Assembly (NCBI RefSeq): GCF_004011885.1
Contig: NZ_SBEF01000001.1
Coordinates: 1 to 64,000, forward strand
Direction of reading: 5' to 3'
Length of the DNA stretch: 64,000 nt
Source: Serratia microhaemolytica
Lineage (GTDB): Bacteria > Pseudomonadota > Gammaproteobacteria > Enterobacterales > Enterobacteriaceae
Of this stretch, positions 28,246 through 37,177 are shown one piece after another. How positions within the stretch are numbered: the stretch's first letter is position 1; every line of letters starts with the position of its first letter. The notes beneath the pieces are model-generated. The model did no database searches. It worked only from the letters and a program-made list of their open reading frames with translations, and was not told the origin of the DNA. The position numbers and the translations under genes are program-made.

Positions 28246-28665
28246 TTATTGCAGGTAATACTCACGCTCAATGAATGTACCGATAATTTTGTCATGCATT
28301 TCTACTGATTTTGAGTATCCGAGAGTCTTGCGATTTAGCCGTTTTAATCGGTTGCGAAGATTCAGATTTTCACGCTCAATTCGTTGTGTATAAAGCTTAC
28401 CTGTGATGTGATTTTCATTCGGCAGCAGGTCATAAGCGCTGAAGTTATCTGTGCACCAGAAGGCAACATTAAAACCCGATAATAACTTCAATAAGTTACG
28501 GAAAGTCTTTTTGCTTCGGCGACCAAAAGCATGGGCAATAATGCGTTTAAGCCGGGGTTCCCATGCATACCACAACCCGCGCTGCTGCTTCTTGTTGCCT
28601 ACAAATGACCACATTTCATCCACTTCGCAGATGAGCTGTATTTGCAGGTTGTCCAGTGGCAGCGC
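28246..28665 (-). pseudogene. insB: IS1-family transposase InsB remnant
   Basis: The C-terminal three quarters of an InsB-type DDE transposase is seen: ICEVDEMWSFVGNKKQQRG, WCTDNFSAYDLLPNENHI, YTQRIERENLNLRNRLKRL and SKSVEMHDKIIGTFIE, a clear match to the IS1 catalytic region. The insA part and the start of insB are missing: at about 28650-28690 the frame runs into sequence belonging to the gene on the other strand. Neither IS1 end could be fixed. The element is therefore a truncated, non-autonomous relic that sits against the lantibiotic-dehydratase-like fragment and probably caused its truncation. Confidence 0.8.
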
Positions 28666-29634
28666 AGTTACACATCGTTGATTCAAGCTTGGCAACCATT
28701 ACTTAGAGCTATAGATACGGAAGAGTTGCACCTTAATGCGGAACAATTAGCGCAGGTATTGGCGGCATTGTATCAGCAATGTCCTGAATCTGCAGACTTT
28801 CAGGTGTTTGGTGACGACTTCCACTCACCGGATTTTATGTTGGCGGCAGCTAACTTGGAGGCATTGAACCGAGGAGAATATCTGGTAGTGCTGGGAGAAA
28901 TACATCCTGCTGTTCATACTCTGAGTCAACCCGTTGCCACACCATTTTGTCCTTTCACAACAGAGATTGAACAGGAGGTTAATACACTGTTTGGTCGAGA
29001 ACGGCTGGTATTGGCCGATTCACCCGAGAGTTATCAACGTTCACATATTGATTGGCCATTGGTGCCTCACTATGCACAGTTGATATTACCCGGCAGTGGA
29101 GGCAGCACAATAACTGAAAAGCGTTATTCTGTGGGGCGCGCCCGTCTCTATTGCAAGGCTGGCCGCCTGACAGTAGAGGATATGGACGGTACTTTTCACG
29201 AAGATTTACTGTGTGTTAACAGTACCGCCTTGCATCAGTTACTCTTTGAATTAGCAGGAGATGTCTTGCCTCGTCATGAGCCGCGACGTATTTATATGAA
29301 TCATATTCTGTACAAACGGCGCACTTGGACATTTAACTCTGACTCGTTGCCTAAAGCTTCTTCTAACGAGTTCTTAGCGTTTATTCAGTGGAAGAATTGG
29401 CAACAGCAGCAGGCTCTACCTCGTTGGGTATTTATCAAATGCGACAGTGAACCAAAACCTTTGTTTATTGATTTTGACAATCCACTTTCCTTAGATGCAC
29501 TGGCAACAGCACTGAAGAAAGCCTATGTCATTCACGTATCAGAAATGCTGCCGACACCCAACGAACTATGGTTCAATGATGCTCGTGGTCATGTCTGCTG
29601 TGAGATCCGTACCACATTTTCCGCCATCAAATAG
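28666..29634 (+). pseudogene. 3' fragment of a lantibiotic-dehydratase-like (LanB N-domain family) gene
   Basis: The open frame (about 320 residues) lacks a proper start: its first codons lie in the IS1 remnant. It ends normally at 29634. Features like the C-terminal half of LanB-type glutamyl-tRNA-dependent dehydratases include PRRIYMNHILYKRRTW, LPRWVFIKCDSEPKPLFIDF and the terminal WFNDARGHVCCEIRT. Full-length proteins of this family have 600-1000 residues, so more than half is missing. Family members modify ribosomal peptides or, as peptide aminoacyl-tRNA ligases, add amino acids to a peptide. The next gene, an MFS transporter 14 nt downstream, may have exported the product. The family assignment is by motif impression. 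Confidence 0.6.
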
Positions 29635-29648
29635 AAGGACATTCACGT

Positions 29649-30932
29649 ATGCAGAATGAACAAACTTCCGGCATAACGGCACCAGATGTAAAAAAAAGCT
29701 TCGCTATGTTGTTCCTAACAATTTTTATCCCATTCGGCATGGGACACTTTATCTCTTACTTATACCGTACCGTGAATGCTGTGATTTATAGCGACTTGTC
29801 CAGTGAGCTACAACTACCTGCGCAAAGTCTGGGATTACTAACCGGAGTCTATTTTCTCACCTTCGCGGCTGCTCAATTGCCCCTTGGGGTCATGCTGGAT
29901 CGCTATGGCCCACGTTCGGTGCAAAGTCCGATGTTGTTGATAGCCGCTGCCGGATCAGTGATTTTTGCATTGTCACACAGCGAAATAGGGCTATTAATTG
30001 GGCGTAGTTTGATTGGCTTAGGTGTCGCTGGTTCTCTGATGAGTGCCATCAAAGCCTGCTCGATATGGTTACCCGCAGACAGATTACCACTCAGTACAGC
30101 CTGCCTGCTTTCTGTTGGTGGTTTGGGTGCTATGGCTTCAACCGCACCGTTACATGCTGCATTAAATTGGATTAGCTGGCGAGAAGCCTTTCTTGTGCTA
30201 GCTCTACTCACAGTGTTGGTAAGTGCGCTGATTCACTTTTCAGTGCGCGGTAGCTTTATAGCAAAAAATACTCGGTTCATTGAGATGTGCCGCGAAGTGG
30301 GTAATTTATACCGCTCATGGACCTTCTGGCGATTAGGACTTTACTCAGTATTTGCCCATGCGACTTACATGGCGATCCTGGCCCTTTGGATGGCTCCTTG
30401 GCTGCGCGATGTTGCTGGCCTGAACCCCAAACAAATGGCAAATGCACTGATGCTCGGTACTGTGGCGATGGTCGCGGGTTCGCTCAGTTTTGGTTGGTTG
30501 ACAGATTACCTGCGTAAATATGCCGTGCAACCAATTATGATCTGCGGCTGTGGCGTAATCGTTTTTGTGTTATTCCAAATGCTCATGGTAAGTGGCCTTG
30601 CCGTATCACCGTATCTGGTCACGGTAGGTTTTAGTTTCTTTGGTACCGCTGCTACGATGAATTATGCCATCGTGGCTCAATCCGTCGAGCCGACACTGGC
30701 TGGTCGGGTAAGCACCTCATTTAATCTGGTGGTCTTTGTGTTGGCATTTGCTGTGCAGTGGTTGGTCGGTGCCGTGATCAGTCACTGGGACGCAATCGCC
30801 GGCAGCTACCCAGTGGTAGCTTATCAATGGTCACTGATGTTACTGATCGGATTACAATTACCAGGTTTACTACTTTGGTTAAGCTTCAGACCCTGGAAAC
30901 TAACACAGGGCAAAATCACCAGCGTTGTTTAA
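29649..30932 (+). CDS. MFS transporter, 427 aa
   Basis: The protein is intact, with about twelve hydrophobic segments. The conserved motif between segments 2 and 3 reads LGVMLDRYGPRSVQSPML (classic G-x-x-x-D-R-x-G-x-R). It follows the dehydratase-like fragment by 14 nt with AGAAGGACATTC upstream, so it was co-transcribed with it. The substrate is unknown. A role in exporting a modified peptide or amino-acid product is inferred from context only. The last codons are part of a 51-bp direct repeat (30923-30973). Confidence 0.85.
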   Translation: MQNEQTSGITAPDVKKSFAMLFLTIFIPFGMGHFISYLYRTVNAVIYSDLSSELQLPAQSLGLLTGVYFLTFAAAQLPLGVMLDRYGPRSVQSPMLLIAAAGSVIFALSHSEIGLLIGRSLIGLGVAGSLMSAIKACSIWLPADRLPLSTACLLSVGGLGAMASTAPLHAALNWISWREAFLVLALLTVLVSALIHFSVRGSFIAKNTRFIEMCREVGNLYRSWTFWRLGLYSVFAHATYMAILALWMAPWLRDVAGLNPKQMANALMLGTVAMVAGSLSFGWLTDYLRKYAVQPIMICGCGVIVFVLFQMLMVSGLAVSPYLVTVGFSFFGTAATMNYAIVAQSVEPTLAGRVSTSFNLVVFVLAFAVQWLVGAVISHWDAIAGSYPVVAYQWSLMLLIGLQLPGLLLWLSFRPWKLTQGKITSVV

Positions 30933-30973
30933 CCAAAAACAGTATTTAACCTGATCGCGTGTTTATGTTCTTC
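30923..30973 (+). repeat. 51-bp direct repeat, left copy
   Basis: It matches 32447-32497 at 46 of 51 positions, with no gaps. It begins within the last codons of the MFS gene and contains AACCTGATCGCGTGTTTATG. The two copies bracket 1.5 kb that includes the IS5-type element. Confidence 0.8.
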
Positions 30974-31129
30974 CCCCCATCAAAGCAAAAGCAGGACTGG
31001 TCAGCTACCGTCAAACATTTCTTGGTGGCTGCGCCAATTCAGGCTCGCCTTGTCCTCTTGGGGAAATCAGCAATATCAGTTCCTGTATGGGATTTAGCAG
31101 CAATAAGCCATGCGCTTCAGTATTGTTAG

Positions 31130-31395
31130 ATAAAAGCCAAGCTACCACCGATGTCTGACTGGTGAACTTCAATTTCCGGAAAACTGGCGAAAAACTTGGA
31201 GTAAGGCAGAAGAAGATGTTCTTTACGGCCTGATTCATTATGCCTGCACTATCCGGCAGATAGCCGTTGAGCTTAAACGGCATCCTGTAAGCGTCATCAA
31301 CAAGCTTGCGAAGTACCTGAATGATGACAGTATCCAGAATCGCATTACTCAGGATTTTTACGATGTTCCTGTCCGGGTATTAGGCTGTGTCCCTT
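31130..31395 (+). pseudogene. Remnant of an unknown gene whose end was altered by the IS5-type insertion
   Basis: An open frame without a clear start reads ELQFPENWRKTWSKAEEDVL, then GLIHYACTIRQIAVELKRHP and ends VPVRVLGCVP. The W-x-x-x-E-E-x-x-L ... I-x-x-I-A-x-x-L-x-R-x-x-x-S-V pattern looks like a helix-turn-helix, but no family was recognised. The last residues are read from the IS end; without the IS and one TA the frame would end VRVLD. The gene lacks a start codon here, so it was probably already truncated. The rest of 30974-31130 has no gene. Confidence 0.4.
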
Positions 31396-32303
31396 AACCC
31401 AATAGCCGCTTTAAAAACAACCGAACAGAGCCTAATTTAAGCATGCAAAGGTAATTTCTGGCGGTTTTCTCCGAGCGAGTGGCAATGCGACGATGTTCTT
31501 TTAACATCCCAAAGCACCGCTCGACGACATTGCGTTTCTTATACCGCTGGGTATCCAGTTTTCTGCGCCCATCCCGACTGGCTTTTTCATTCGATTTAAA
31601 AGGAATAACCGCTTTTATGCCTTTTATGTTCAGGTAATTACGAAGTTTCTGGCTCGAATAGCCTTTATCAGCCAACACGGCGTTAGGACGGGACTTTAGG
31701 TGGCCACTTTTTCTAATAATACCCACTCGGTTTAACAAGGTTTCAGCATATTGACTCTCATGAGCTTGCCCACCGCCCAGGCAAAAGCTTAACGGCAACC
31801 CTGAGCTGTCTGTCGCCAAATGGACTTTGGTGCCAAAACCACCTCGAGAGCGACCAAGCCCATGATCCTTGAGTTCATCGGGGTATTTTTTTTAGCTCCT
31901 GCTGCCGCTTTTAATGCCCTGATATTGCTGCCATCCAGTGCTATAGCATCCCAATCGATGAGTTTGTTCTCATCCAAAATCTGGAGTAATTTATTGAAAA
32001 TACTATTTATTACTCCAGATTTTGACCACCGGTTAAAGCGGTTGTAAATCGTTTTCCAATTGCCATACCTTTCAGGAAGATCTCGCCAGGGAGCACCAGA
32101 GCAAAGCACCCAAAAGATCCCGTTCATGACAGGCCTATGTTCAAGGTAGGGTCGACCGCCTCTTACACGATTACGTTCAGGCGGCAACAGGGGGGAAATG
32201 AGCGCCCAAGCCTCATCAGGGACATCATAACGAGCCAAATTCAAAAGCCTCTTCTCGACTAAATATCGCTAAATTGTACAAAAAATAGTTACGGGACACA
32301 CCC
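31383..32303 (-). mobile_element. IS5-family (IS427-type) insertion sequence, 921 bp
   Basis: The terminal inverted repeats are GGCTGTGTCCCTTAAC (left, 31383) and GGGTGTGTCCCGTAAC (right end read inward from 32303), which differ at two positions. A TA is found on each side (31381-31382 and 32304-32305), consistent with a 2-bp target duplication. The element has two overlapping transposase frames on the minus strand joined by a slippery A8, which is the arrangement of the IS427 group. It looks complete and could be active. Confidence 0.88.
31394..32244 (-). CDS. IS5/IS427-type transposase, two frames joined by -1 frameshift
   Basis: The first frame (31789-32244, 151 codons) starts MNLARYDVPDEAWALISPLL and carries the first catalytic Asp in the DAIALDGSNIRA block. 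The second frame (31394-31819) carries NAVLADKGYSS with the second Asp and RNVVERCFGMLKEHRRIATR with the Glu and the Y-(2)-R-like end. On the coding strand a run of eight A (31886-31893) in GGAGCTAAAAAAAATACC allows slippage by one base, after which the sequence continues PDELKDHGLGRSRGGFGTKV without a break. The mature DDE transposase thus needs frameshifting. The first frame alone gives a short regulatory protein. Confidence 0.88.
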
Positions 32304-32399
32304 TAGACTAATTTTAATATCCATGTTTTTTTCCTCATAACAACCGGCTAACGCTAACAGAATGCAAAAAAAACTTATAGCCATTAGGTTTAGCTTCAT
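32289..32399 (-). pseudogene. Small lipoprotein gene cut by the IS5-type element
   Basis: Reading leftward from ATG at 32397-32399, with GGGAGG (32405-32410) upstream, gives MKLNLMAISFFCILLALAGC followed by YEEKNMDIKIS. This is a typical lipoprotein signal with lipobox L-A-G-C. The IS enters after the 32nd codon and the frame then stops inside the IS. If the IS and one TA are removed, the frame continues IPGQEHRKNPE and stops, giving a 43-residue lipoprotein, similar in size to small entericidin- or colicin-lysis-type lipoproteins, though no family is claimed. Confidence 0.6.
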
Positions 32400-32446
32400 T
32401 TAGGCCTCCCGTTCTCATTGAGTTCATTACAGGGTAAGATCACGAA

Positions 32447-32497
32447 CGTTTTTTAACCAAAAGCAGTGTTTGACCTGATCGCGTATTTATGTTCTTC
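32447..32497 (+). repeat. 51-bp direct repeat, right copy
   Basis: This is the partner of 30923-30973, with five substitutions and no gaps. It follows the truncated lipoprotein's upstream region. Confidence 0.8.
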
Positions 32498-32512
32498 TCC
32501 TTAACTGTCTAG

Positions 32513-32610
32513 CCCCTCCCCCTGAAAAGGGGGAGGTTGGGAGGGTGTTATTTCAAAATAATCAAATGTTTTAAAACCCCACCCTAACCCTCCCCTTATT
32601 AAGGGGAGGG
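32513..32610. repeat. REP-like palindromic element with two hairpins
   Basis: The first hairpin is CCTCCCCCT (32515-32523) with AGGGGGAGG (32528-32536). The second is CCCTCCCCTT (32588-32597) with AAGGGGAGGG (32601-32610). Inner parts (GGGAGGGTG and CACCCTAACCC) can also pair, forming one long cruciform. It is probably an extragenic palindrome, and may act as a bidirectional terminator. A weaker similar segment lies near 3412 (CCCCTCCCCCTGTTAAG). Confidence 0.7.
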
Positions 32611-32674
32611 AACTACCTGGCTCCTCGTACTGTGGCATAGGACAAACTTTAGTTAATAATCGATTAAAAAACGC

Positions 32675-32974
32675 TCATGCGTTTACCCTGTTTTTCGCTG
32701 CTTTCAGCGCGTTGCCAGCGGCGTCGCCGACAACCGGGATCACGCCAATAGCGGCGGCGAGAAAGTCGAGTGTGTCTTCCGCTTCGGCAAAGCCTTTAAT
32801 ATCACCGACCACCGGGACAAAATCGGCCAAGGTTGAGAGCTGGCCGATTAACTCTTTCGAACTCGGGTCTTGGTAGTCGTTATGATAGGCGTTTAGCGCT
32901 TCACCGCCCAACTGTTCGGCGATAGTGGCAAAGGTCTCTGGGTTTTGGTGGTACAGCGCACCGGCTGCCAGTAG
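32675..32974 (-). pseudogene. Fragment of a polymorphic-toxin pre-toxin region
   Basis: The frame reads AGALYHQNPETFATIAEQLG, then LADFVPVVGDIKGFAEAEDT and FLAAAIGVIPVVGDAAG, and stops soon after. The VPVVGDxKxxxEAxD ... IPVVGD pattern is the pre-toxin linker (PT-TG-like) that precedes toxin domains in Rhs, VgrG and similar effectors. No start codon or ribosome binding site is in frame, and no toxin domain follows. It is the orphan remnant of an effector tail, next to the immunity gene and VgrG remnant at 33.0-35.5 kb. Confidence 0.65.
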
Positions 32975-33028
32975 TCAACGTTAATTAGACAGAAATTTAT
33001 TTTATTACAATAATTTAAATACTCACTA

Positions 33029-33580
33029 TCAGCGTTGTCTATACGGATTACTCTCATCCCACTGATTTTCATTCGAAGGTGAAAGTGTGTAATAGCTGAA
33101 ACTATGTATTGCTGACAATTCACGTTCTACAGATAGTACTGCATTATCTGGTGTCAAATAATAATAATAGGGATGGTAGGGATCATGGTTTTCGGCATTA
33201 CCAAACACGATCCAGAGTTGATCCCTTTTTTGATCATAAGGTATAGCAGGATAAACCTCCCAATGCACCACTTTGTCATTGTTAATAAAAATAGAAACAT
33301 ATCCACCATCATTATCATATGGGAACGGAATTCCAATTTCCTGCTCAATGCTCTTACGTGTGTAAGTATAATGGAAAAAATAGGCTCTCTGCCAAGAAAA
33401 ATTAATAACATTATTTAAATCAATATTATATACCCTCTCTTCTTTGGGGGCTGTTCTGACTGCTTCAATAATTTTTTCTTCAATACTCACCCAACTATCT
33501 TTAAAAAAGTAGCTGACTACCATCACTAATGTAGCAACAAATAGCACATAACCAAGAATATTACTTTTTTTCTCTACCAT
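33029..33580 (-). CDS. Candidate immunity protein for the VgrG-linked toxin, 183 aa
   Basis: The N-terminus MVEKKSNILGYVLFVATLVM continues into one membrane segment (about residues 8-26); the rest is a soluble, aromatic-rich domain, likely periplasmic (YFFHYTYTRKSIEQEIGIPF, DPYHPYYYYLTPDNA). Its ATG (33578-33580) lies inside the last codons of the VgrG/toxin frame, a 20-nt overlap typical of effector-immunity pairs. Base composition is AT-rich compared with the VgrG core, again typical of such pairs. No family was recognised. Function is inferred from position. Confidence 0.65.
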   Translation of the reverse strand: MVEKKSNILGYVLFVATLVMVVSYFFKDSWVSIEEKIIEAVRTAPKEERVYNIDLNNVINFSWQRAYFFHYTYTRKSIEQEIGIPFPYDNDGGYVSIFINNDKVVHWEVYPAIPYDQKRDQLWIVFGNAENHDPYHPYYYYLTPDNAVLSVERELSAIHSFSYYTLSPSNENQWDESNPYRQR

Positions 33581-35505
33581 TGTCGTCTACCTGCTCAAAA
33601 ATACTTTTCATGTAATGATATTGTTGCCTAGTGATTTTTTCTTTAGTAAAAAAAACACCATCTGCTGTTTTTTTAGCTACATACAAACCATTTTTATAAA
33701 ACACGTCTAATACCAATAGGGCGTGCTTCTGCATCGATTGCACCGTTACTGTTTTTCCTATCTGCCGCCCAATCTGGTTATTCAAGAGATCGATCACTGG
33801 ATCAGCAGAACTTACATCGGAAAAAGTTCTCACACTGAGATCGTGATAAGGAGTATCTTCATGAGCGTTGCCAACTTGGATAGCGATATCTTCACCGTAT
33901 CTTGCTGTAATCGTGGTTTGCCAAAGAACATGTCGAAAAGCATTCACTTGTGTCCCTTCGCCTTTCAACGCTCTCGCTTGCTGTAATACTTCACTGCCAT
34001 GAGCTTTTGAATCCCCTAATGTGGCAAAACGTACTGCATTAGTAGAGATATTAGTCCAACCATGTTTATAAACACCTATTTCTGCAGCAATGTTCGGATA
34101 ACGAACCGCAAAACTCATTTCACGTGCGGTGTTAGAGTCACCGTAATAATCAGTGGGCTGTTCAATTAATGGGCCTGTTGTAGCGGTAACTATTGGTTCG
34201 TTGACGGCAGCCGCTTCCGGTGTGACGTTGGCAGCGGTTTCGACCGTTAATGGCTGGCCAGCAAACGCATTTTTTATCCACTGGCTGGCTTCGGCAAGCT
34301 GCTGTTCATCGTTGAGATCGAGCGCTTGGCTGGCGGTGATCTGGCCGTTGTGTGTGGCATAAATGTTGATGTTTTTGCCGTGCAGGCTGATACGCCCGTC
34401 GGCGTGCAGTTCCAGTGCCGATGCGCCGCTCTCCAGCCGAATGCCGCGCGCCGAGGCCAGTTCCAGCACCTGTTGTACCGTGCGTTGCTGTTGGCCGTTG
34501 ATCTCGGTGTGTTGATCACCCTGAACCGTTAGGGTGTGGTTGCCGTGCGTGGTGAAGTGATAATGTTGGCCAATTTCAATTTGCTGATTTTGTTGCACCG
34601 TTTCGATGTGGTTAGCGCCGACTTCGCTGACGCGGTTGTTCAGCACTTGGGTGGTCATGTCGCGCTGGGCGCGCAGGAATAGGCCTTCCCTGCCTTTGGC
34701 ATCTTCAAAACGCAGTTCGTTGTAGCCTTCGCCTTTGTGGGTTTTGCTGCGCAATACCATCTGGGTTTTTGCCATCGGCAGTTTTAACGCGGCGCGGTTG
34801 ACTGCATGATAGGTGCGGCCGGTAACCATCGGTTGATCCGGGTCGCCGTGCAGGAAGTGGATCACCACTTCTTGGCCAACGCGCGGGATGGCGATCATGC
34901 CCCAACCTTGTCCTGCCCACGGCTGGCTGACGCGGATCCAGCATGAGCTGTGGTCGTCGCTGTTGCCGTAGCGATCCCACGCGAATTGTACGCGCACGCG
35001 GCCATGTTCATCGCAGAAGATCTCTTCGTTGCCGGGGCCGACCACGTTGGCCAGATGTGGCCCGTCGATGACCGGTTTCGGCAGTGGCGTTGGCCGCCAG
35101 GTTTGGCTACGCGGGATAAATTGGAACTCGGTATTGAGGTGAGTGCCTTGCTCGCCGGCTTCTTGCTGCAGCGCTTGCGGCTGTTGGCCGCTGTGGCGGG
35201 TGGCGATCAGTTGCCAGGCACAGTTGAGTTTGCTGGAAGCCGCTGTCGCCCTGTTCAAAGCAGGTGACGATGCCGGAAACCGCGCGTTGTAGCACGCCGT
35301 CGCGCCACACCGAGAGTGTCGCCCCGCGATCGAGCACCGCATCAAAATCAACCGCCGGGTTGCGGCTGGCGAGGTTAAGCTCCAGTTCAAACAGCGAGGA
35401 GTCGTGTTCGTGCAGGGTGAAATCGACCACCGCGAAGCTGCCAGCCGGTTGGCCGCCGGCGCTGAGGGTAAATTGCAATCCACTGGCTTGAGTGCGCATG
35501 TTCAC
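33561..35505 (-). pseudogene. vgrG: VgrG with internal deletion and frameshift, carrying an intact C-terminal toxin-like domain
   Basis: The start at 35499 (MRTQASGLQFTLSAGGQPAG) is the true VgrG N-terminus and stays in frame to about 35225 (VSGIVTCFEQGDSGFQQTQ). There it joins WQLIATRHSGQQPQALQQEA in another frame. About 230 codons of the gp27-like domain that should lie between are missing. After the junction the gp5 OB-fold (GRVRVQFAWDRYGN, HGDPDQPMVTGRTYHAVN), beta-helix and a C-terminal toxin-like domain are intact to 33561. That domain has NAFRHVLWQ followed by QVGNAHEDTPYHDLS, a pattern like DUF6973-type toxins (family named with caution). A 640-codon ORF reaching 35483 uses a shadow frame at its start. 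No working spike is expected unless the break is bypassed. Confidence 0.8.
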
Positions 35506-35582
35506 GTTCCCTGTTCTGAAGCAATCGGTTAAATAAGATTGTCAGATTAAAGCTGTGAGGGGGATAAATGGGAACTGTTTTT

Positions 35583-36200
35583 TTAGCGCATTTGCTGTTT
35601 CATTCTCGCGGCTAATGCCCCCATCTGATGTGCTTCCAAGCCGTTGACGACACCTTGACGATCAGCGGCATTTTTATTCTGGCTCAACTTAAATTTTCCC
35701 TCTAACCGCTCTAGCTTAATCTCTACGCCGATGATGGCGGTGATCATCTGTTGCAGGTAGTCACGTGGTGCATCTCCAATACGCCATGGCCGTTCCATCT
35801 GTTTCTCATGCTGCGCAGTGAGTCTGGCTAATACGCGTTGTAGAAAACGTTCATCATCACGCAGGCTCAGTTGACCGTGTGCATGTGCCACTGCATAGTT
35901 CCAGGTGGGTACCGCTTGGTGGTGTTCAGCCTTACCTGGGTACCAACTGGGGGAGATGTAGCCCTGTTCAGCACGGAAAACCACCATGACCGCTAGCGGT
36001 TGATGGCACTGGCTGAGTGGGTTTGCTCGTGCAATGTGTGCCTGTAGGTAGTGTTCTCCGGCCCGTTCTTCAAGCAGAAATGGCAGATGCTCTGCATCAA
36101 AGCCCTCTGCGCGTTGATAAATCAGTGTGCCAAGAGCGTGATCACGGATCAGTTGCAATAACGCCGCTTGTTCAACGCGAAAATCGGTCGGTAGATACAT
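35583..36200 (-). CDS. PaiB-family FMN-binding protein, 205 aa
   Basis: The sequence MYLPTDFRVEQAALLQLIRD, the FxAEHLPFLLE block, GYISPSWYPGK and VPTWNYAVAHAHGQL are hallmarks of the PaiB family (named from Bacillus PaiB), described as FMN-binding negative regulators with a split-barrel flavin fold. The length is normal. The start ATG is preceded by a plausible GAAAG site. It stands alone on the minus strand between the VgrG remnant and the DJ-1 gene. Confidence 0.85.
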   Translation of the reverse strand: MYLPTDFRVEQAALLQLIRDHALGTLIYQRAEGFDAEHLPFLLEERAGEHYLQAHIARANPLSQCHQPLAVMVVFRAEQGYISPSWYPGKAEHHQAVPTWNYAVAHAHGQLSLRDDERFLQRVLARLTAQHEKQMERPWRIGDAPRDYLQQMITAIIGVEIKLERLEGKFKLSQNKNAADRQGVVNGLEAHQMGALAARMKQQMR

Positions 36201-36389
36201 AATCGCTTTCCTATCGTCAGCTTAGAGATGTTGGCTATTCTGCCAGTTCTCGGCATCACACACCACAGGTTAACCGGCGGTCGCTAGGTGGCATCGCTGC
36301 GGGCAATGCCACCTGAGCCTTCGACAGGAGCCGTCGTCAGTGATATGTTCAGTTTGATAACCGGATTCACTCACTGGCTGGGCAAAGTG

Positions 36390-37067
36390 CTATTTCAGTC
36401 GCTGTAGCAGCGCCTCGGCAGTGGCATCCGAAGAAGCTGGGTTTTGCCCGGTGATCAGCAGGCCATCGACCGCAACATGACTTTGCCAATTTTCGGCTCG
36501 GCTATAGTGGCCACCATTGGCTTTTAGCATCTCTTCAACCAGGAATGGCACGATGTTGGTTAATCCGACCGCTTCTTCCTCGCTGTTACTAAACCCGGTC
36601 ACCTGTTTGCCCATCACTAAGGGGTTGCCTGCCGCATCCTTCACATCACGTAGCACTGCGGGCGCATGGCAGACGGCCGCTACCGGTTTGCCTTGTGCCT
36701 GAAACTGCTCTATCAACGCAATTGAGTGTGCATCTTGTGCCAGATCCCACAGTGGCCCATGTCCGCCAGGATAAAACAGTGCGTCAAAGTCTTCCGCATT
36801 AATCTGCTGCAATTTCAGCGTGTTTGCCAGTGCCTGTTGTAGTTGATTATCTTGTGCGAAACGGCGTGTTGCCGCACTTTGTGCGCCAGGTTGTTCACTT
36901 TTCGGATCCAGCGGTGGTTGGCCACCTTGTGGAGAGGCCAAGGTAATCTCAGCGCCGGCATCGTGGAAAACGTAATACGGTGAGACAAATTCTTCCAGCC
37001 AGAATCCGGTTTTTTCGCCGCTGTTACCCAATTTGTCGTGAGAGGTCAGTACCATCAGAATTTTCAT
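36390..37067 (-). CDS. DJ-1/PfpI-family protein (glutamine amidotransferase-like), 225 aa
   Basis: The sequence MKILMVLTSHDKLGNSGEKT GFWLEEFVSPYYVF opens like Hsp31-type DJ-1 proteins. The nucleophile elbow AVCHAPAVL contains the catalytic Cys-His pair, and the LFYPGGHGPLWDL segment contains the conserved Glu-rich/Gly strand region. Family members act as glyoxalase/deglycase-like or chaperone enzymes under stress. It is divergent from the LysR gene at 37178, with 110 nt between them, so the regulator probably controls it. Confidence 0.85.
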   Translation of the reverse strand: MKILMVLTSHDKLGNSGEKTGFWLEEFVSPYYVFHDAGAEITLASPQGGQPPLDPKSEQPGAQSAATRRFAQDNQLQQALANTLKLQQINAEDFDALFYPGGHGPLWDLAQDAHSIALIEQFQAQGKPVAAVCHAPAVLRDVKDAAGNPLVMGKQVTGFSNSEEEAVGLTNIVPFLVEEMLKANGGHYSRAENWQSHVAVDGLLITGQNPASSDATAEALLQRLK

Positions 37068-37177
37068 TGCTTATCTCCATTGTGCGTTGCTGCACGTTAA
37101 TCAGTGAACTGGATATCAGCTTAGGCGATCCTCTATAATTCTAAAAATAAAATACACTTATCTCAGATATTCAAAAA

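Noticed and set aside
31011-31283. 90-codon minus-strand ORF
   Set aside because: Overlaps the more protein-like plus-strand frame and shows no motif.
35107-35267. Frame-shifted end of the VgrG N-terminal ORF (Arg/Ala-rich)
   Set aside because: It is out-of-frame reading beyond the deletion point, not native sequence.
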